Below are positions 18,531 to 27,579 of a stretch of 51,144 bases of DNA, piece by piece; the first letter of the stretch is position 1; each line of letters opens with the position of its first letter. The translations under genes and the position numbers were made by a program. The notes beneath the pieces were generated by a model that saw only the letters and a program-made list of their open reading frames with translations, made no database searches and had not been told where the DNA came from. This DNA comes from Thermogemmatispora sp042408965. GTDB taxonomy: Bacteria > Chloroflexota > Ktedonobacteria > Ktedonobacterales > Ktedonobacteraceae. Location of the stretch: assembly GCA_042408965.1 (NCBI GenBank), contig JBHOQN010000154.1, positions 1 to 51,144 of the forward strand, in the 5' to 3' direction.

Positions 18531-18580
18531 CGGCGTGACTCGGCGTGACTCGGCGTGGCTCGGTGTGGCTCAGTGTGACG
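18531..18580. repeat. five tandem 10-bp repeats (CGGCGTGACT type)
   Basis: Units at 18531, 18541, 18551, 18561 and 18571 run CGGCGTGACT twice, then CGGCGTGGCT, CGGTGTGGCT, CAGTGTGACG. The array lies in the 435-bp gap between the aldehyde dehydrogenase stop and the rhodanese start. The rest of that gap shows no gene. Confidence 0.8.
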
Positions 18581-18777
18581 TGGTCTGGAGGGCGACCTTC
18601 ACCACTCGCTGTAGCGCTAGCGCGTCGCTTCTCCTCTGTTCTCTGCTCCTCCTGCTTGTGTAGACGTGGTGGGGATGGTGGAGATCATGGCTGGCCGGCG
18701 CGCGGTCGCCACCAGACTCTAGCGGACGCGCCGGCCAGCTCCTCTGCGGGGTGTGCGATCTGCTCGACGGTCTCTGC

Positions 18778-20244
18778 TCATGGCTTGCCGTAGGGGTACC
18801 ACCAGGGCTTGAGGCCGCCCTCGAGATCCCAGTGCACATGTTTCGTCTCGCGAAATTCGTCGAGGCCCTCCTCGCCCAGTTCGCGCCCCATCCCGGACAT
18901 CTTGAAGCCGCCGAAGGGGCCGGCGTCATTATCTGTCAGGGGGTCGTTGATCCAGAGGGTGCCGGCCTCCACCTCCTCGAAGAAGCGCTTCGCCTTTAAG
19001 GGATCGTGCGTGTAGAGGTTGGCGCCCAGACCGTAGGGGCTGTCGTTCGCGAGGGTGATGGCCTCATCGAAGGTGCGGTAGGTCATGATCGGAATCGTTG
19101 GCCCGAAGGTCTCCTCGCGCATGATCTCCATCGAGTGGTCGACGTTCGTCAGTACGGTCGGTTCGTAGAAGTAGCCGCGCGGCAGATCCGGGGGACGGCG
19201 ACCACCGGTGAGGATCTGGGCGCCGCGTGCACGGGCCGCCTCGACCTGGGCCTCGACCTTCGCGCGATAGCGCTCGCCGATCAGAGGGCCGATGTCCGTC
19301 TGCGGATCAAGGCCGGGGCCGAGGCGCAGGCGGCGAGCGTACTCCGTGATGCGCTCGATGAACTGGGGGGCGATCGTCTCCTGCACGTAGACGCGCTCCG
19401 TGGAGGTGCAGACCTGGCCGGTGTTGAGCAGGGCGGCCCAGGCCACGCCGGGAACCGCCACGTCCAGGTCGGCGTCCTCGGCTACGATGAAGGCGTCCTT
19501 GCCACCCAGCTCCAGGTGGAGCTTCTTCATCTGCGGGGCGACGAGCTGGGCGATGCGCTGGCCCGTCGCCAGCGAGCCGGTGAAGGCAACGACGCGCACA
19601 CGTGGGTCGAGCACCAGTGGCTCGCCGCACTCGGCGCCGTAGCCGCTGATGATGTTGATGACGCCGGGTGGCAGGTGGGCGAAGACCTCGCTGAGCAGGA
19701 GGGTGGAGAGGGGGGTCATCTCCGAGGGCTTGAGCACGACGGTGTTCCCCGCGGCCAGCGCGGGAGCCACCTTCCACGCCATGAGCAGGATGGGATAGTT
19801 CCAGGGAACAATGGCCGCTACGACGCCGTAGGGTTCCTTCAGGACCAGAGCGAGCTGGCTCTCCTCGATCGAGGGAATCACACGCCCGCGTGTATTGCGT
19901 CCCAGTTCGGCGTAGTAGCGGAAGCAGGCCGCCGACCAGCCCAGCTCGTCGCGGTTCTCTACCAGGGGCTTGCCGCCCTCCAGCGTTAGCAGGCGGGCGA
20001 TCTCCTCGCTGCGCTCGCTGAGCTGGCGCGCCACCTCATGGAGCAGTTCAGCCTTCTGGACGGCGGGCAGGCGTTTCCAGGCGGGGAAAGCGGCGCGGGC
20101 GGCGCTGACGGCCCGGTCGACATCGGTGGCGTTGGCGGCGGGGGCCGTGTCGATGATCTCTTCGGTGGCCGGATTGCGCACCTCGATGACCTTGCCGGAG
20201 CTGGCCATGGTCTGGGCGCCGTTGATCCAGAGCTGATAGGGCAT
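18778..20244 (-). CDS. NAD(P)-dependent aldehyde dehydrogenase
   Basis: Class I/II-type ALDH (488 aa, usual length) that oxidises an aldehyde to the carboxylate. The catalytic Cys is in NTGQVCTSTERV and the general-base Glu in LELGGKDAF. The Rossmann contact is FTGSLATGQRI (in place of the usual GST), and EETFGPTIPI is the family motif near the C-terminus. Nearest families appear to be betaine-aldehyde or succinate-semialdehyde dehydrogenases; substrate not predictable. AAAGGAGG lies 11 nt before the ATG. It follows the HIT gene by 90 bp on the same strand with no obvious promoter between, so a two-gene unit is likely. Confidence 0.9.
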   Translation of the reverse strand: MPYQLWINGAQTMASSGKVIEVRNPATEEIIDTAPAANATDVDRAVSAARAAFPAWKRLPAVQKAELLHEVARQLSERSEEIARLLTLEGGKPLVENRDELGWSAACFRYYAELGRNTRGRVIPSIEESQLALVLKEPYGVVAAIVPWNYPILLMAWKVAPALAAGNTVVLKPSEMTPLSTLLLSEVFAHLPPGVINIISGYGAECGEPLVLDPRVRVVAFTGSLATGQRIAQLVAPQMKKLHLELGGKDAFIVAEDADLDVAVPGVAWAALLNTGQVCTSTERVYVQETIAPQFIERITEYARRLRLGPGLDPQTDIGPLIGERYRAKVEAQVEAARARGAQILTGGRRPPDLPRGYFYEPTVLTNVDHSMEIMREETFGPTIPIMTYRTFDEAITLANDSPYGLGANLYTHDPLKAKRFFEEVEAGTLWINDPLTDNDAGPFGGFKMSGMGRELGEEGLDEFRETKHVHWDLEGGLKPWWYPYGKP

Positions 20245-20334
20245 AACCAGCGATACCTCCTTTGTACCACGATGGGGTGAACGGAACGCACTCCATCTGG
20301 CTGGTACACGTCTGTAGCTTCTCCTGGGCCAGGC

Positions 20335-20832
20335 TCAGCTGTTGTTGACGGCCGCAATGGCCTCTTTCAGTTGTCGATAGGTACGGTCGAGATGTTCAGG
20401 AATCACCTTGACATCGGCGATGACGGGCATGAAGTTGGTGTCGCCGAGCCAGCGCGGCACGATGTGGAGGTGCACATGGCCGGCAAAGCCGGCCCCGGCC
20501 ACCTTCCCCTCATTGATGCCTAGATTGAAGCCGTCGGGACTCATCAGGTGGCGCAGGGCGCGCAGCGCGAGCTGGGTCTGGGCCATCAGCTCGGCGAGCG
20601 TAGCCGCCTCCAGGTCGCTGATGCTGGGCACGTGCTGGTAGGGGGCGATCATCAGATGGCCGTTGTTGTAGGGGTAGAGGTTCATCAGCATAAAGCAGTG
20701 CTCGCCGCGGTAGAGAATGTGGTTGGCGGCGTCATCGTGGGCGGCGGGTTTAGTACAGAAAATGCACTCGTTCGATGGCTCGCCCTGGGGGGCGATGTAG
20801 GCCATGCGCCAGGGCGCCCAGAGGTTCTCCAT
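20335..20832 (-). CDS. HIT-family nucleotide hydrolase/phosphorylase (Ap4A-type)
   Basis: Histidine-triad protein (165 aa) with the signature HVHLHIVPRW near residue 105 and a CIFC zinc pair at about residue 24, a combination typical of the bacterial Ap4A phosphorylase/hydrolase group. Expected to cleave dinucleoside polyphosphates or nucleoside phosphoramidates in the cytosol. The ATG at 20832 (MENLWAPWR) is chosen because AAGGAG lies 9 nt upstream; an ATG three codons earlier touches that SD. A strong promoter and a leader hairpin precede it. Confidence 0.88.
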   Translation of the reverse strand: MENLWAPWRMAYIAPQGEPSNECIFCTKPAAHDDAANHILYRGEHCFMLMNLYPYNNGHLMIAPYQHVPSISDLEAATLAELMAQTQLALRALRHLMSPDGFNLGINEGKVAGAGFAGHVHLHIVPRWLGDTNFMPVIADVKVIPEHLDRTYRQLKEAIAAVNNS

Positions 20833-20866
20833 GTATGCCATCTCCTTGTTGAGGTCGACACGAGAA

Positions 20867-20890
20867 AAGAGCAGGCACCCGACTGCTCTT
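20867..20890 (-). promoter_or_regulatory. leader hairpin of the HIT gene
   Basis: 8-bp perfect stem AAGAGCAG/CTGCTCTT with an 8-nt loop and a short U-rich 3' flank, between promoter and SD. It could act as an attenuator or simply stabilise the leader. Confidence 0.4.
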
Positions 20891-20905
20891 CTATCAAGCA
20901 AGAAG

Positions 20906-20934
20906 ATTATACAAAAGGAGGCCGGGCTGGTCAA
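20906..20934 (-). promoter_or_regulatory. promoter of HIT / aldehyde dehydrogenase unit
   Basis: TTGACC (20929-20934), 17-bp spacer, perfect TATAAT (20906-20911), minus strand. Confidence 0.8.
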
Positions 20935-20977
20935 TCCAATGGAGGGCCGTCCCGCCAGGAGCCGGGAGAGGGCGGGC

Positions 20978-21484
20978 TCAGGCGGTCTCTTCGGAGGCAG
21001 CGCTTCCCGTTTCTGGGGGGCACTCCTGGCGCTGATGCTGGCAGGCGGCAGGCTCGCTGGCGCAGGCCGGGACCTCTGCCTCACTGGCGCAAGAGGGTGT
21101 CTCCTGGGGTGAGGATGGAGGAAGCTCGATCCATTGTTCGGCCCAGGCGTGGATGGCGTCGATCACCGGTTTGAGGGCCTGGCCTTTAGCCGTGAGCTGG
21201 TATTCGACGCGCACGGGGATCTGGGGATAGACGACGCGCTCGACGACGCCCTCGATCTCCAGCTCGCGCAGGCGGTCGCTCAGCACGCGATCGGAGAGGC
21301 CGCCGACGGTAGCCGTCAGCTCGCAGAAGCGGCGGGGGCCTTCCAGCAGGGAGGCAAGCAGCAGCCCGGTCCAGCGCTTGCCGAGAATCTGCATTGCCTG
21401 CTCATAGCGGGGGCACATGGGTGTAATATGCTTTTGTGAGGCGCTGGTCGGCGCTGGGGGTACCGACCCTCGCGGTCTGGCCAT
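20978..21484 (-). CDS. HxlR-family winged-helix regulator with Cys-rich tail
   Basis: 168 aa. The core (about residues 22-122) matches HxlR: the conserved N-terminal CP motif (Cys24), LGKRWTGLLLASLLEGPRRF and the LSDRVLSDRLRELEIEGVV recognition region. The start at 21484 is chosen for AGGA upstream. Unusually, about 45 residues follow the domain: Pro/Ser/Glu-rich with Cys at 132, 141, 148 and 155. HxlR proteins often sense electrophiles or disulfide stress through the N-terminal Cys; whether the extra cysteines bind metal or form disulfides is unknown. No divergent partner gene is obvious, and the adjacent genes are co-oriented. Confidence 0.85.
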   Translation of the reverse strand: MARPRGSVPPAPTSASQKHITPMCPRYEQAMQILGKRWTGLLLASLLEGPRRFCELTATVGGLSDRVLSDRLRELEIEGVVERVVYPQIPVRVEYQLTAKGQALKPVIDAIHAWAEQWIELPPSSPQETPSCASEAEVPACASEPAACQHQRQECPPETGSAASEETA

Positions 21485-21556
21485 GCGTATCCTGTGCTTT
21501 CTGGCGGTCGGGCGGTCAGCTCCGGCCAGCAAAAAATGTCCTGTTCTCGCACCTAC

Positions 21557-21585
21557 AGTATAGCACGCTCGCCTTTCTGAGGCAA
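21557..21585 (-). promoter_or_regulatory. promoter of the HxlR gene
   Basis: TTGCCT (21580-21585), 17-bp spacer, TATACT (21557-21562) on the minus strand, about 70 bp upstream of the chosen start. Confidence 0.65.
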
Positions 21586-21659
21586 GAGGGGGCTACTGAG
21601 AAAAAGGAAGCATGGAGCCGAGGACCGCGGCTGGCTGGACCCGCCAGATATAGCTGAGC

Positions 21660-23228
21660 TTATGGGCCCTGTGGATCGGTTGCGGGCTGATCTGGCTCAG
21701 GCGGCTCCGGCTCCGGGGTCTCACTCCATCTGGCCAGTGCCAGATTCTGGCGGATCTGGTCGTTGTCAGGCTGGAGGGCGTGGGCCTGTTCGAGGTCGGC
21801 GAGGACCAGGTCGAGCTGTCCCAGTTGTGCGTAGACGGCGCTGCGATGGAGGTAGGCCTCCGCATCGTCCGGGCGCAGGCGGATCGTCTCGCTGAAGTCT
21901 GCCAGGGCGCGTGGCCAGTCGCCATACTCAAAGTGGACCTTGCCGCGGTAGAAGTAGCCCCTGGCGTCCTCTGGTTGCAGGCGGATCGCCGCGTTGAAGT
22001 CGGCGAGGGCTTTCTCCCATGAGCGGCGCTGGCCGTAGAGGATGCCGCGATTGAGGTAGGCGGCGGCGAGGTCAGGTTGCAGGCGGAGGGCGGTATCGTA
22101 ATCAGCGAGGGCCTCAGCGAGCCGCTCCTGGCGGTGGTAGAGGACGCCGCGGTGGTAGTAGGCCGGGGCGTGTTCGGGGCTGTGGTCCAGGAACGCGCTG
22201 AAGTCGGCAAGGGCCGCATCCATGTTGCCTGCTCTGGAGTAGAGCAGGGCGCGGTGGTAGTAGGCGTCGGTGTAGGGGGGATGAAGCTGCAGGGCGGTGC
22301 TGAAGTCGGTGAGAGCGGCAGCGAGGTCGCCGCGCTGGTAGTGGATGGAGCCGCGGCAGTGGTAGGCGCTGGCCAGGGTAGGGTTGAGGTCGATAGCTGT
22401 GTTGAGATCGGCGAGGGCGCGCTCGAGATCGTGGTGTTCGAGGTGGATGGCGCCACGCTGGGCGTAGGTGTGCGCGTCCTGCGGATTGAGGCGCAAGGCG
22501 GTATCGTAGTCAGCGAGGGCCTGGTCGAGCTGTCCCTGCTGGCGGTAGAGGTGGCCGCGATTGGCGAAGGCGCGGGCACAGTGGGGATCGAGGCGCAGGG
22601 CGGCCGCGTAGTCTGCGCGGGCCTCTTCCGGTCTGCCGTAGAGGGCGTGGAGGTTGCCGCGATTGAGGTAGGCTGTGGCGTTGCCGGGTTGTAGCTCGAT
22701 GGCGCGGGTGAGGTCGGTGAGCGCCTGCTCGCCGTTGCCCTGGATGGCATGCATCAGGCCGCGGTCGAGATAGATGGCTGCGTCGTTGGGGTTGAGGCGA
22801 ATGGCCTGGTCGAGGTCAGCGATAGCGTGGGGGAGATCATGCTGCTGGTAGTAGAGCAGCCCGCGATTGTAGTGAATATCGGGGCTCTCGGGCAATAACT
22901 GCAGCGCGTGTTCGAAGTCGGCCAGGGCCTGGGGGAGGTTGTTGAGCCGGCTGTGGAGGAGTGCGCGCAGGTGGTAGGCCTGGGCGGTCATGGGCGCCTC
23001 GGGCCTGAGGAGCAGCGCGTTGCTCAGGTCGCTGAGGGCCAGGTCGAGCTGTCCCTGCTGCAGGTAGAGCGTGCCGCGCTCGATCCAGGCGATGATGTTC
23101 TGGGGATCGGCTGTGAGGGCCTGGGTACAGGCGGCGATCTGCTGAGCGATGGCCGCGCTCTGGTCTGTTGTGGCCGGTGGGTGGTCTGGCTGCCTCTGGT
23201 TGTGTGGTTCTTCGGAGAAAGCGGGCAT
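21660..23228 (-). CDS. tetratricopeptide-repeat protein (13 TPRs)
   Basis: 522 aa, almost entirely TPRs of 34 residues recognisable by the A-Y-x-x-R-G start of each unit, from about residue 43 to 495. The N-terminal 30 residues are polar and the C-terminal tail is Pro/Glu-rich. No signal peptide, TM or enzymatic domain: a scaffold or adaptor. The repeats closely resemble those of the kinase-TPR protein encoded just upstream, so the two probably arose by duplication and may share partners. GGAGGA precedes the ATG. Confidence 0.85.
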   Translation of the reverse strand: MPAFSEEPHNQRQPDHPPATTDQSAAIAQQIAACTQALTADPQNIIAWIERGTLYLQQGQLDLALSDLSNALLLRPEAPMTAQAYHLRALLHSRLNNLPQALADFEHALQLLPESPDIHYNRGLLYYQQHDLPHAIADLDQAIRLNPNDAAIYLDRGLMHAIQGNGEQALTDLTRAIELQPGNATAYLNRGNLHALYGRPEEARADYAAALRLDPHCARAFANRGHLYRQQGQLDQALADYDTALRLNPQDAHTYAQRGAIHLEHHDLERALADLNTAIDLNPTLASAYHCRGSIHYQRGDLAAALTDFSTALQLHPPYTDAYYHRALLYSRAGNMDAALADFSAFLDHSPEHAPAYYHRGVLYHRQERLAEALADYDTALRLQPDLAAAYLNRGILYGQRRSWEKALADFNAAIRLQPEDARGYFYRGKVHFEYGDWPRALADFSETIRLRPDDAEAYLHRSAVYAQLGQLDLVLADLEQAHALQPDNDQIRQNLALARWSETPEPEPPEPDQPATDPQGP

Positions 23229-23604
23229 GGTTGGTCTCCTCCAGATGGTGTGCTGCTGGCTCTGCCGCGCCAGGATCAGTGGCGGAGCGAGTGCGGCTCC
23301 GGCCTGGTCTTGCCCTATTATAGCGTGCTTCGTCTACCGTTCCACGGATGGTTGGGGATCAGTTGAGAGGGTGGATGGCGTGCGGCCTGGATGGCTCAGA
23401 GCAGGGAAGCGTCGTGGAGGGTAGAGGAGAGAGGCGCTGGACGTTGATCCTGAGGGATAGGTCGAGAGGAAGAGACAGAATGAGGAGCGCAGCGGTCTTG
23501 TTCTGCCGGCGTGGTTTGCCGCCTCTATCTGGTCGACTGGTTCCCAGCCGTAAGATCGTTCACACGTGCTCCTTTCTCATGTCCGTCGGCTCCGCTCTCT
23601 CCAT
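23229..23604 (-). other. spacer upstream of the TPR gene, with -10 element
   Basis: 376 bp without a supported gene. A perfect TATAAT on the minus strand at 23317-23322, about 90 bp before the TPR start, is a likely -10 although its -35 is poor. The remainder (23330-23604) is purine-rich and shows no structure I can name. Confidence 0.45.
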
Positions 23605-25665
23605 CTAGAGGGCCTCGCGGCGGCGCATTTCGCCGAGCCGGTGCAAGGCCTCCTCACGGCTGGCCCGGGCCAGCCGGTTTCCTGGATCGAGCTGGAGGGC
23701 GCGGTCATAGTCGGCGATGGCCTGCTGGTACTGTCCCAGGTGGAAATAGGCCACGCCGCGGTGGCGGTAGGTTTCAGGATTCTGGGGGTCGAGCTGAATG
23801 GCCTGCGTGTAGTCGGCGATGGCCTGAGGATAGTTGCCCAGGCCGCTGTAGGCCAGGCCGCGGGAGGTGTAGAGCTGGGCGTTGTGAGGGTCCAGCTGGA
23901 GAGCACGGCTGTAGTCGGCGATGGCGTGCTGGTAGTCGCGCAGGCTGTCATAGAGCGAGCCGCGTCGGCTGAGGGCCTCACTGTAGCTGGGATCGAAGGA
24001 GATGGCGCTGGTCAGGTCAGAGAGGGCGCGCTGGTAGTCCTGCATCTCGGCGCAGGTGACTCCGCGGTTGTACCAGGCGAGCGCGTAGTCCGGTTTGATG
24101 GTGAGCGCGCGATCGTAGTCCTGGAGGGCCCGTTCGTACTCCTGAAGTGTGCGGTAGACGGTGCCGCGGTTATTGTAGGCGTTGATATAGAGCGGATCAA
24201 GCTCGATGGCGCGCGTGAAATCGGCGATGGCGAGCTGGTGCTCGCCCAGTTCGACGTAGGCATTGCCGCGGTTGTTGTAGGCCAGGGCGTAGCCGGGATT
24301 GAGGCGAATGGCCTGGCTGAAGTCGATGATGGCGCGCTGGAACTCCTGCAGGCAGCTATAGGCGTTGCCGCGGTTGTTGTAGGCGTCGACGTTAGTAGGG
24401 TCGAGCTGGAGCACACGATCGTAGTCGGCGATGGCTTTGTGAAACTCCTGCAGGTGGCGGTAGGTGAGCGCGCGATTGAAGTAGGCTCCGCTGTAGGTGG
24501 GGTTAATCTCGATGGCGCGGTTGAGGTCCTCGAGGGCCCGCTGATACTGACCCAGGGCCACGTAGGCGTAGCCGCGCTGGTTATAGGCGTCGACGCGCGT
24601 CGCCTGAAGCTGCAGGGCGCGGTCGAAGTCGGCGATGGCCCGCTCATACTCCTGCAGCTTGAGAGAGGTGCTGCCGCGGTTGATGTAGGCGTCGGTGTAG
24701 TTGGGGTCGAGCTGGATGGCTCCGCTGAAGGCCTGGGCGGCCTCGCGGTAACGCCCCCGCAGGTAGAGGTCCACGCCGGCCTCAAACCACTCCTGACGGC
24801 TGCGAGGCATGATCCGCGGCGTGTAGCTGAGCACAAGCATGGGGCGGGCGGCGCGCATCAGCTCCGTGGCGAACTCGCGCACACTGCTGAAGCGCGCGCG
24901 GGGATCTTTGGCCAGGGCTTTCTGGACCACGAAGTCGATCTCCGGGGCGATGCCGGGGGCCCGCTCCTGCAGGGAGGGGGGAGCCACCTGCGCGTGTTGC
25001 CCGTAGAGTTCGTAGAAGGTGCCCTCGAACGGGGGATAGCCGCAGAGCCACTCGTAGACGATGATGCCCAGGGCGTATTGATCGCTGGCGCGTCCGGGGC
25101 GGCCGAGGAATTGCTCTGGCGCCATGTAGTGGGGTGTGCCGGCGATGCCCGCGCTCTGCTCGAAGAGGGTCTGGCCTGTCGGAGTCTGGACGATGACTGA
25201 GATGCCAAAATCGGTGAGCACGATCTTCTCGTCGCGATCCAGCAGCATGTTCTCCGGCTTGAGGTCACGATGGATGACGTTTTCGTCGTGGGCATACTGC
25301 AGGGCGTCGCTGAGCTGGCGGACGTAGTGAAGGATCTGCTCCAGGGGGACGCGCTGGCCCTGGGGATGGCGCTCGCGCAGGGTGCCGTTGGGCGCGTAGT
25401 CCATGACGATAAAGGCGCTGCCCAGCTTCTTCTCCACGCCGAAGTCCTGCACGGCGATGATGTGGGGATGCTTGAGGCGGAAGAGCCGCGCTTCGTTGAC
25501 GAGGCTGCTCAGCGCCTCGTAGCTCAAGCCTGTGTTGAGAATTTTAACGGCGAACCGCGTTTTGCGGTGAACGTGCTCTCCCAGGTAGACCTGCCCATAA
25601 TTTCCCTTGCCCAGTAGACGAAGAAGAAAGTAGTTATCAAGCTGCTTGCCAGAGTGATCAATCAT
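23605..25665 (-). CDS. soluble Ser/Thr protein kinase with 11 C-terminal TPRs
   Basis: Eukaryote-type (Hanks) kinase, 686 aa. Kinase domain about 11-275: glycine loop GKGNYGQV, Lys41 in AVKIL, catalytic HRDLKPEN (132-139), DFG (152-154), MAPEQ. Residues about 291-665 are 11 TPRs of the AYNNRG type. No TM segment, so it should act in the cytosol, with the TPR half recruiting substrates or the neighbouring TPR protein. The start at 25665 (MIDHSGKQ) is chosen; another ATG is 12 nt upstream. The activation segment and RD motif are intact, so the kinase is probably active. Confidence 0.93.
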   Translation of the reverse strand: MIDHSGKQLDNYFLLRLLGKGNYGQVYLGEHVHRKTRFAVKILNTGLSYEALSSLVNEARLFRLKHPHIIAVQDFGVEKKLGSAFIVMDYAPNGTLRERHPQGQRVPLEQILHYVRQLSDALQYAHDENVIHRDLKPENMLLDRDEKIVLTDFGISVIVQTPTGQTLFEQSAGIAGTPHYMAPEQFLGRPGRASDQYALGIIVYEWLCGYPPFEGTFYELYGQHAQVAPPSLQERAPGIAPEIDFVVQKALAKDPRARFSSVREFATELMRAARPMLVLSYTPRIMPRSRQEWFEAGVDLYLRGRYREAAQAFSGAIQLDPNYTDAYINRGSTSLKLQEYERAIADFDRALQLQATRVDAYNQRGYAYVALGQYQRALEDLNRAIEINPTYSGAYFNRALTYRHLQEFHKAIADYDRVLQLDPTNVDAYNNRGNAYSCLQEFQRAIIDFSQAIRLNPGYALAYNNRGNAYVELGEHQLAIADFTRAIELDPLYINAYNNRGTVYRTLQEYERALQDYDRALTIKPDYALAWYNRGVTCAEMQDYQRALSDLTSAISFDPSYSEALSRRGSLYDSLRDYQHAIADYSRALQLDPHNAQLYTSRGLAYSGLGNYPQAIADYTQAIQLDPQNPETYRHRGVAYFHLGQYQQAIADYDRALQLDPGNRLARASREEALHRLGEMRRREAL

Positions 25666-25736
25666 GCTTGCTCTCAATGATTTGCGAGATAGACGAAGAC
25701 TCTCTGATGGATGGATTGCAAGATGCCAGCATATCT

Positions 25737-25765
25737 ATTGTAGAGGAGGACGGAAAGCACGTCAA
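25737..25765 (-). promoter_or_regulatory. promoter of the kinase-TPR gene
   Basis: TTGACG (25760-25765), 17-bp spacer, TACAAT (25737-25742), minus strand, about 72 bp upstream of the start. Confidence 0.8.
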
Positions 25766-25924
25766 GTACTGCTTTAACCTTGAAAGACAATTCAGTTCAG
25801 TTCTAGCGCGGCCACGTTTCGGTAGCGTCATGTCATACAAGATTCGCGCATGATGGGTAGCTGGAGATTTGTTAGTTGTGCATAGAAAGTATGCTCTTGA
25901 AAAGGTCCCGAGGGCTGCTTCCGG

Positions 25925-25976
25925 GCGGCGCTCAGCTTCGTCAGGGGGGATGGGGCTGATCCGAAGCTGGCGCCGC
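25925..25976 (-). terminator. terminator of the MFS gene
   Basis: Long stem GCGGCGC-(bulged T)-CAGCTTCG pairing with CGAAGCTG-GCGCCGC, 15 bp in all, loop about 21 nt, starting 14 bp past the MFS stop. Confidence 0.6.
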
Positions 25977-25989
25977 GCCGGCTGCTCGT

Positions 25990-27225
25990 TCAGGCGACGG
26001 AGCGCGAGCGCCGTCGTAGCCCGACCGCGAGCGCCACGAGCGCGCCGCCGCCGAGCAGTGCAGCCGTGCCGCGATAGAGGAGGCTGTAGTCGATGTGCAT
26101 GAGACCCAGACCGAAGAGCGGGAAGAGCACGACCATGGTGCCGCTGAAGAGGCCAGTCTGCAGCGAGAGCACGGTCGCGCGCTGCTCTTCGGGGCAGCGC
26201 TCGTTGATGCAGGTGCTGAGCACGGGGGCCAGCACTGCCCCCGCTGTCGGCAGCAGCAGGAAGCCGCTCAGGCCGAGCGCTGCCGGGGAGAGGCTCATCG
26301 CCAGCAGGCCGGCGACCTGCGCTGCGACCAGCAGTGGTAGCAGCCAGCGTACGGCGATGCGGCGCATGATCCGTGGGGCCAGGGCGCTGCTGCCCGCGCT
26401 CAGCACCTGGCAGAGGGCCAGCGTCAGGCCCACGCTCGCCAGGGCGAAGCCCAGCGCGTGGAGATAGAGCTGGTTGTAATAGTAGATCGTCACCGAGCAG
26501 CCCTCAATCAGCCCGGAGAGCAGCAGGAGAGCCAGCAGGGCTCGATCCGCTGCCACGGCCTGGAGTCCCCGGCCCAGGTGACGCAGGGGATGTGTCGTCT
26601 GCTGTTTCGCGCCGCGCTGCTCCGGCAGCAGCAGCAGGGGAATGGCGCCGAGCAGGGTCAGGGCCGCCTGGCAGAGGAAGGGCAGGGCACTGAAGAGCTG
26701 TCCCAGCCAGCCCCCGGCCATGGTCCCGATGATGTCGCCGATCGTGGCCAGCGCGTACATACGGCTGATCAGATGGCTGTAGCAGCGGCGCTGTTCCTGT
26801 GGCTCGAGGCGGGCGGCCAGGCCCCAGAGCAGCGCCTCATCCGCGCCGCCGCGGAAGGCGAAGGCCAGACCCGAGCAGACAAAGCTCAGCGCAATCAGCG
26901 GCGTCAGCGGTATGATTAGTAAGAGGGCTGAGAGGGCGTTCAGCAGGCAGGAGATCAGCAGACTTCTGCGCCGGCCCACCAGATCCGCAAAGATGCCTGT
27001 GGGGATCTCCGCCACGAACTTGGTGCTGTGGAAGAGCGTCTCAAAGAGGCCAATGAGGACCGGATTGTAGCCGTGCACGGCCAGGTAGATCACCCAGACG
27101 GCGCTCGTGAAGCCAGTGTTGGTAGCAACGTTGTAGCAGTCATAGGCCAGGAGCAGGCGGCGCCTGTGCTGCTGGTGGGCAGATGCCGCTGCAGTTGCGC
27201 CTGGTGTCTCACGCTGTGTCTTCAT
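25990..27225 (-). CDS. major facilitator superfamily transporter
   Basis: 411 aa with about 12 hydrophobic segments. The loop 2-3 signature is visible as GIFADLVGRRRSLLIS, and a second loop of the repeat occurs mid-protein. It resembles proton-driven drug/metabolite exporters; the substrate cannot be inferred. The start at 27225 (MKTQRET) is preferred over an upstream in-frame ATG at 27288 because residues before it are not membrane-like; AGGAA lies 11 nt upstream. It sits between two Ser/Thr kinase genes on the same strand, with a hairpin terminator at each boundary, so co-transcription is not certain. Confidence 0.88.
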   Translation of the reverse strand: MKTQRETPGATAAASAHQQHRRRLLLAYDCYNVATNTGFTSAVWVIYLAVHGYNPVLIGLFETLFHSTKFVAEIPTGIFADLVGRRRSLLISCLLNALSALLLIIPLTPLIALSFVCSGLAFAFRGGADEALLWGLAARLEPQEQRRCYSHLISRMYALATIGDIIGTMAGGWLGQLFSALPFLCQAALTLLGAIPLLLLPEQRGAKQQTTHPLRHLGRGLQAVAADRALLALLLLSGLIEGCSVTIYYYNQLYLHALGFALASVGLTLALCQVLSAGSSALAPRIMRRIAVRWLLPLLVAAQVAGLLAMSLSPAALGLSGFLLLPTAGAVLAPVLSTCINERCPEEQRATVLSLQTGLFSGTMVVLFPLFGLGLMHIDYSLLYRGTAALLGGGALVALAVGLRRRSRSVA

Positions 27226-27579
27226 GATCAAGGCATTCCTTTGGGTAGTGTACACAAGGGATGAAAATGGGCATGGTGCAGGAAGCACCAGTGAGCAGAG
27301 TGGAATGCCTGGCGGGCGAGATGAGCCGGCGTTCGGGCCGGCTGCGACGTGTGTGGAGAGGTCGATCCAGCGGAGAGCCAGACGGGAGGCTGGCGGTCAG
27401 GCCGGGGTGCGCTGCCCGCAGAGGAGCACAGATCTACCGGCCCCTTCACAAGCAAGGAGCGGCTCTCCTGTTGGCGCTCCGTTCCACCGCATAAGCTGCG
27501 CCAGGCTTATGCGGCCGTAGTGTGCGCGATATGTGAGGGGCGAATGGCGCGTGTCCGTAGCACGGCGCAGCGCGCGCTC
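27226..27579. other. spacer between second kinase stop and MFS start
   Basis: 354 bp without a gene. Contains the 10-bp-stem hairpin at 27487-27514. A possible -10 (TACACT on the minus strand, near 27248) for the MFS gene has no convincing -35. Confidence 0.45.
27487..27514 (-). terminator. hairpin downstream of the second kinase
   Basis: Perfect 10-bp stem CCGCATAAGC/GCTTATGCGG with an 8-nt loop, 66 bp past the kinase stop; no T-tract. Confidence 0.5.

Larger units (their letters stand above)
25666..25989. other. spacer between MFS stop and kinase-TPR start
   Basis: 324 bp. It holds the kinase promoter (25737-25765) and the MFS terminator (25925-25976), with relatively A/T-rich sequence between. 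A 61-codon plus-strand frame has no SD and no recognisable protein features and is not called. Confidence 0.5.

Noticed and set aside
21593..22750. 385-codon minus-strand frame overlapping the TPR gene in another register
   Set aside because: Ser/Thr/Pro-rich shadow produced by the periodic TPR codons. The TPR frame has promoter, SD and repeat structure.
25668..25853. 61-codon plus-strand frame
   Set aside because: Lies over the kinase promoter, lacks an SD and has no recognisable features.
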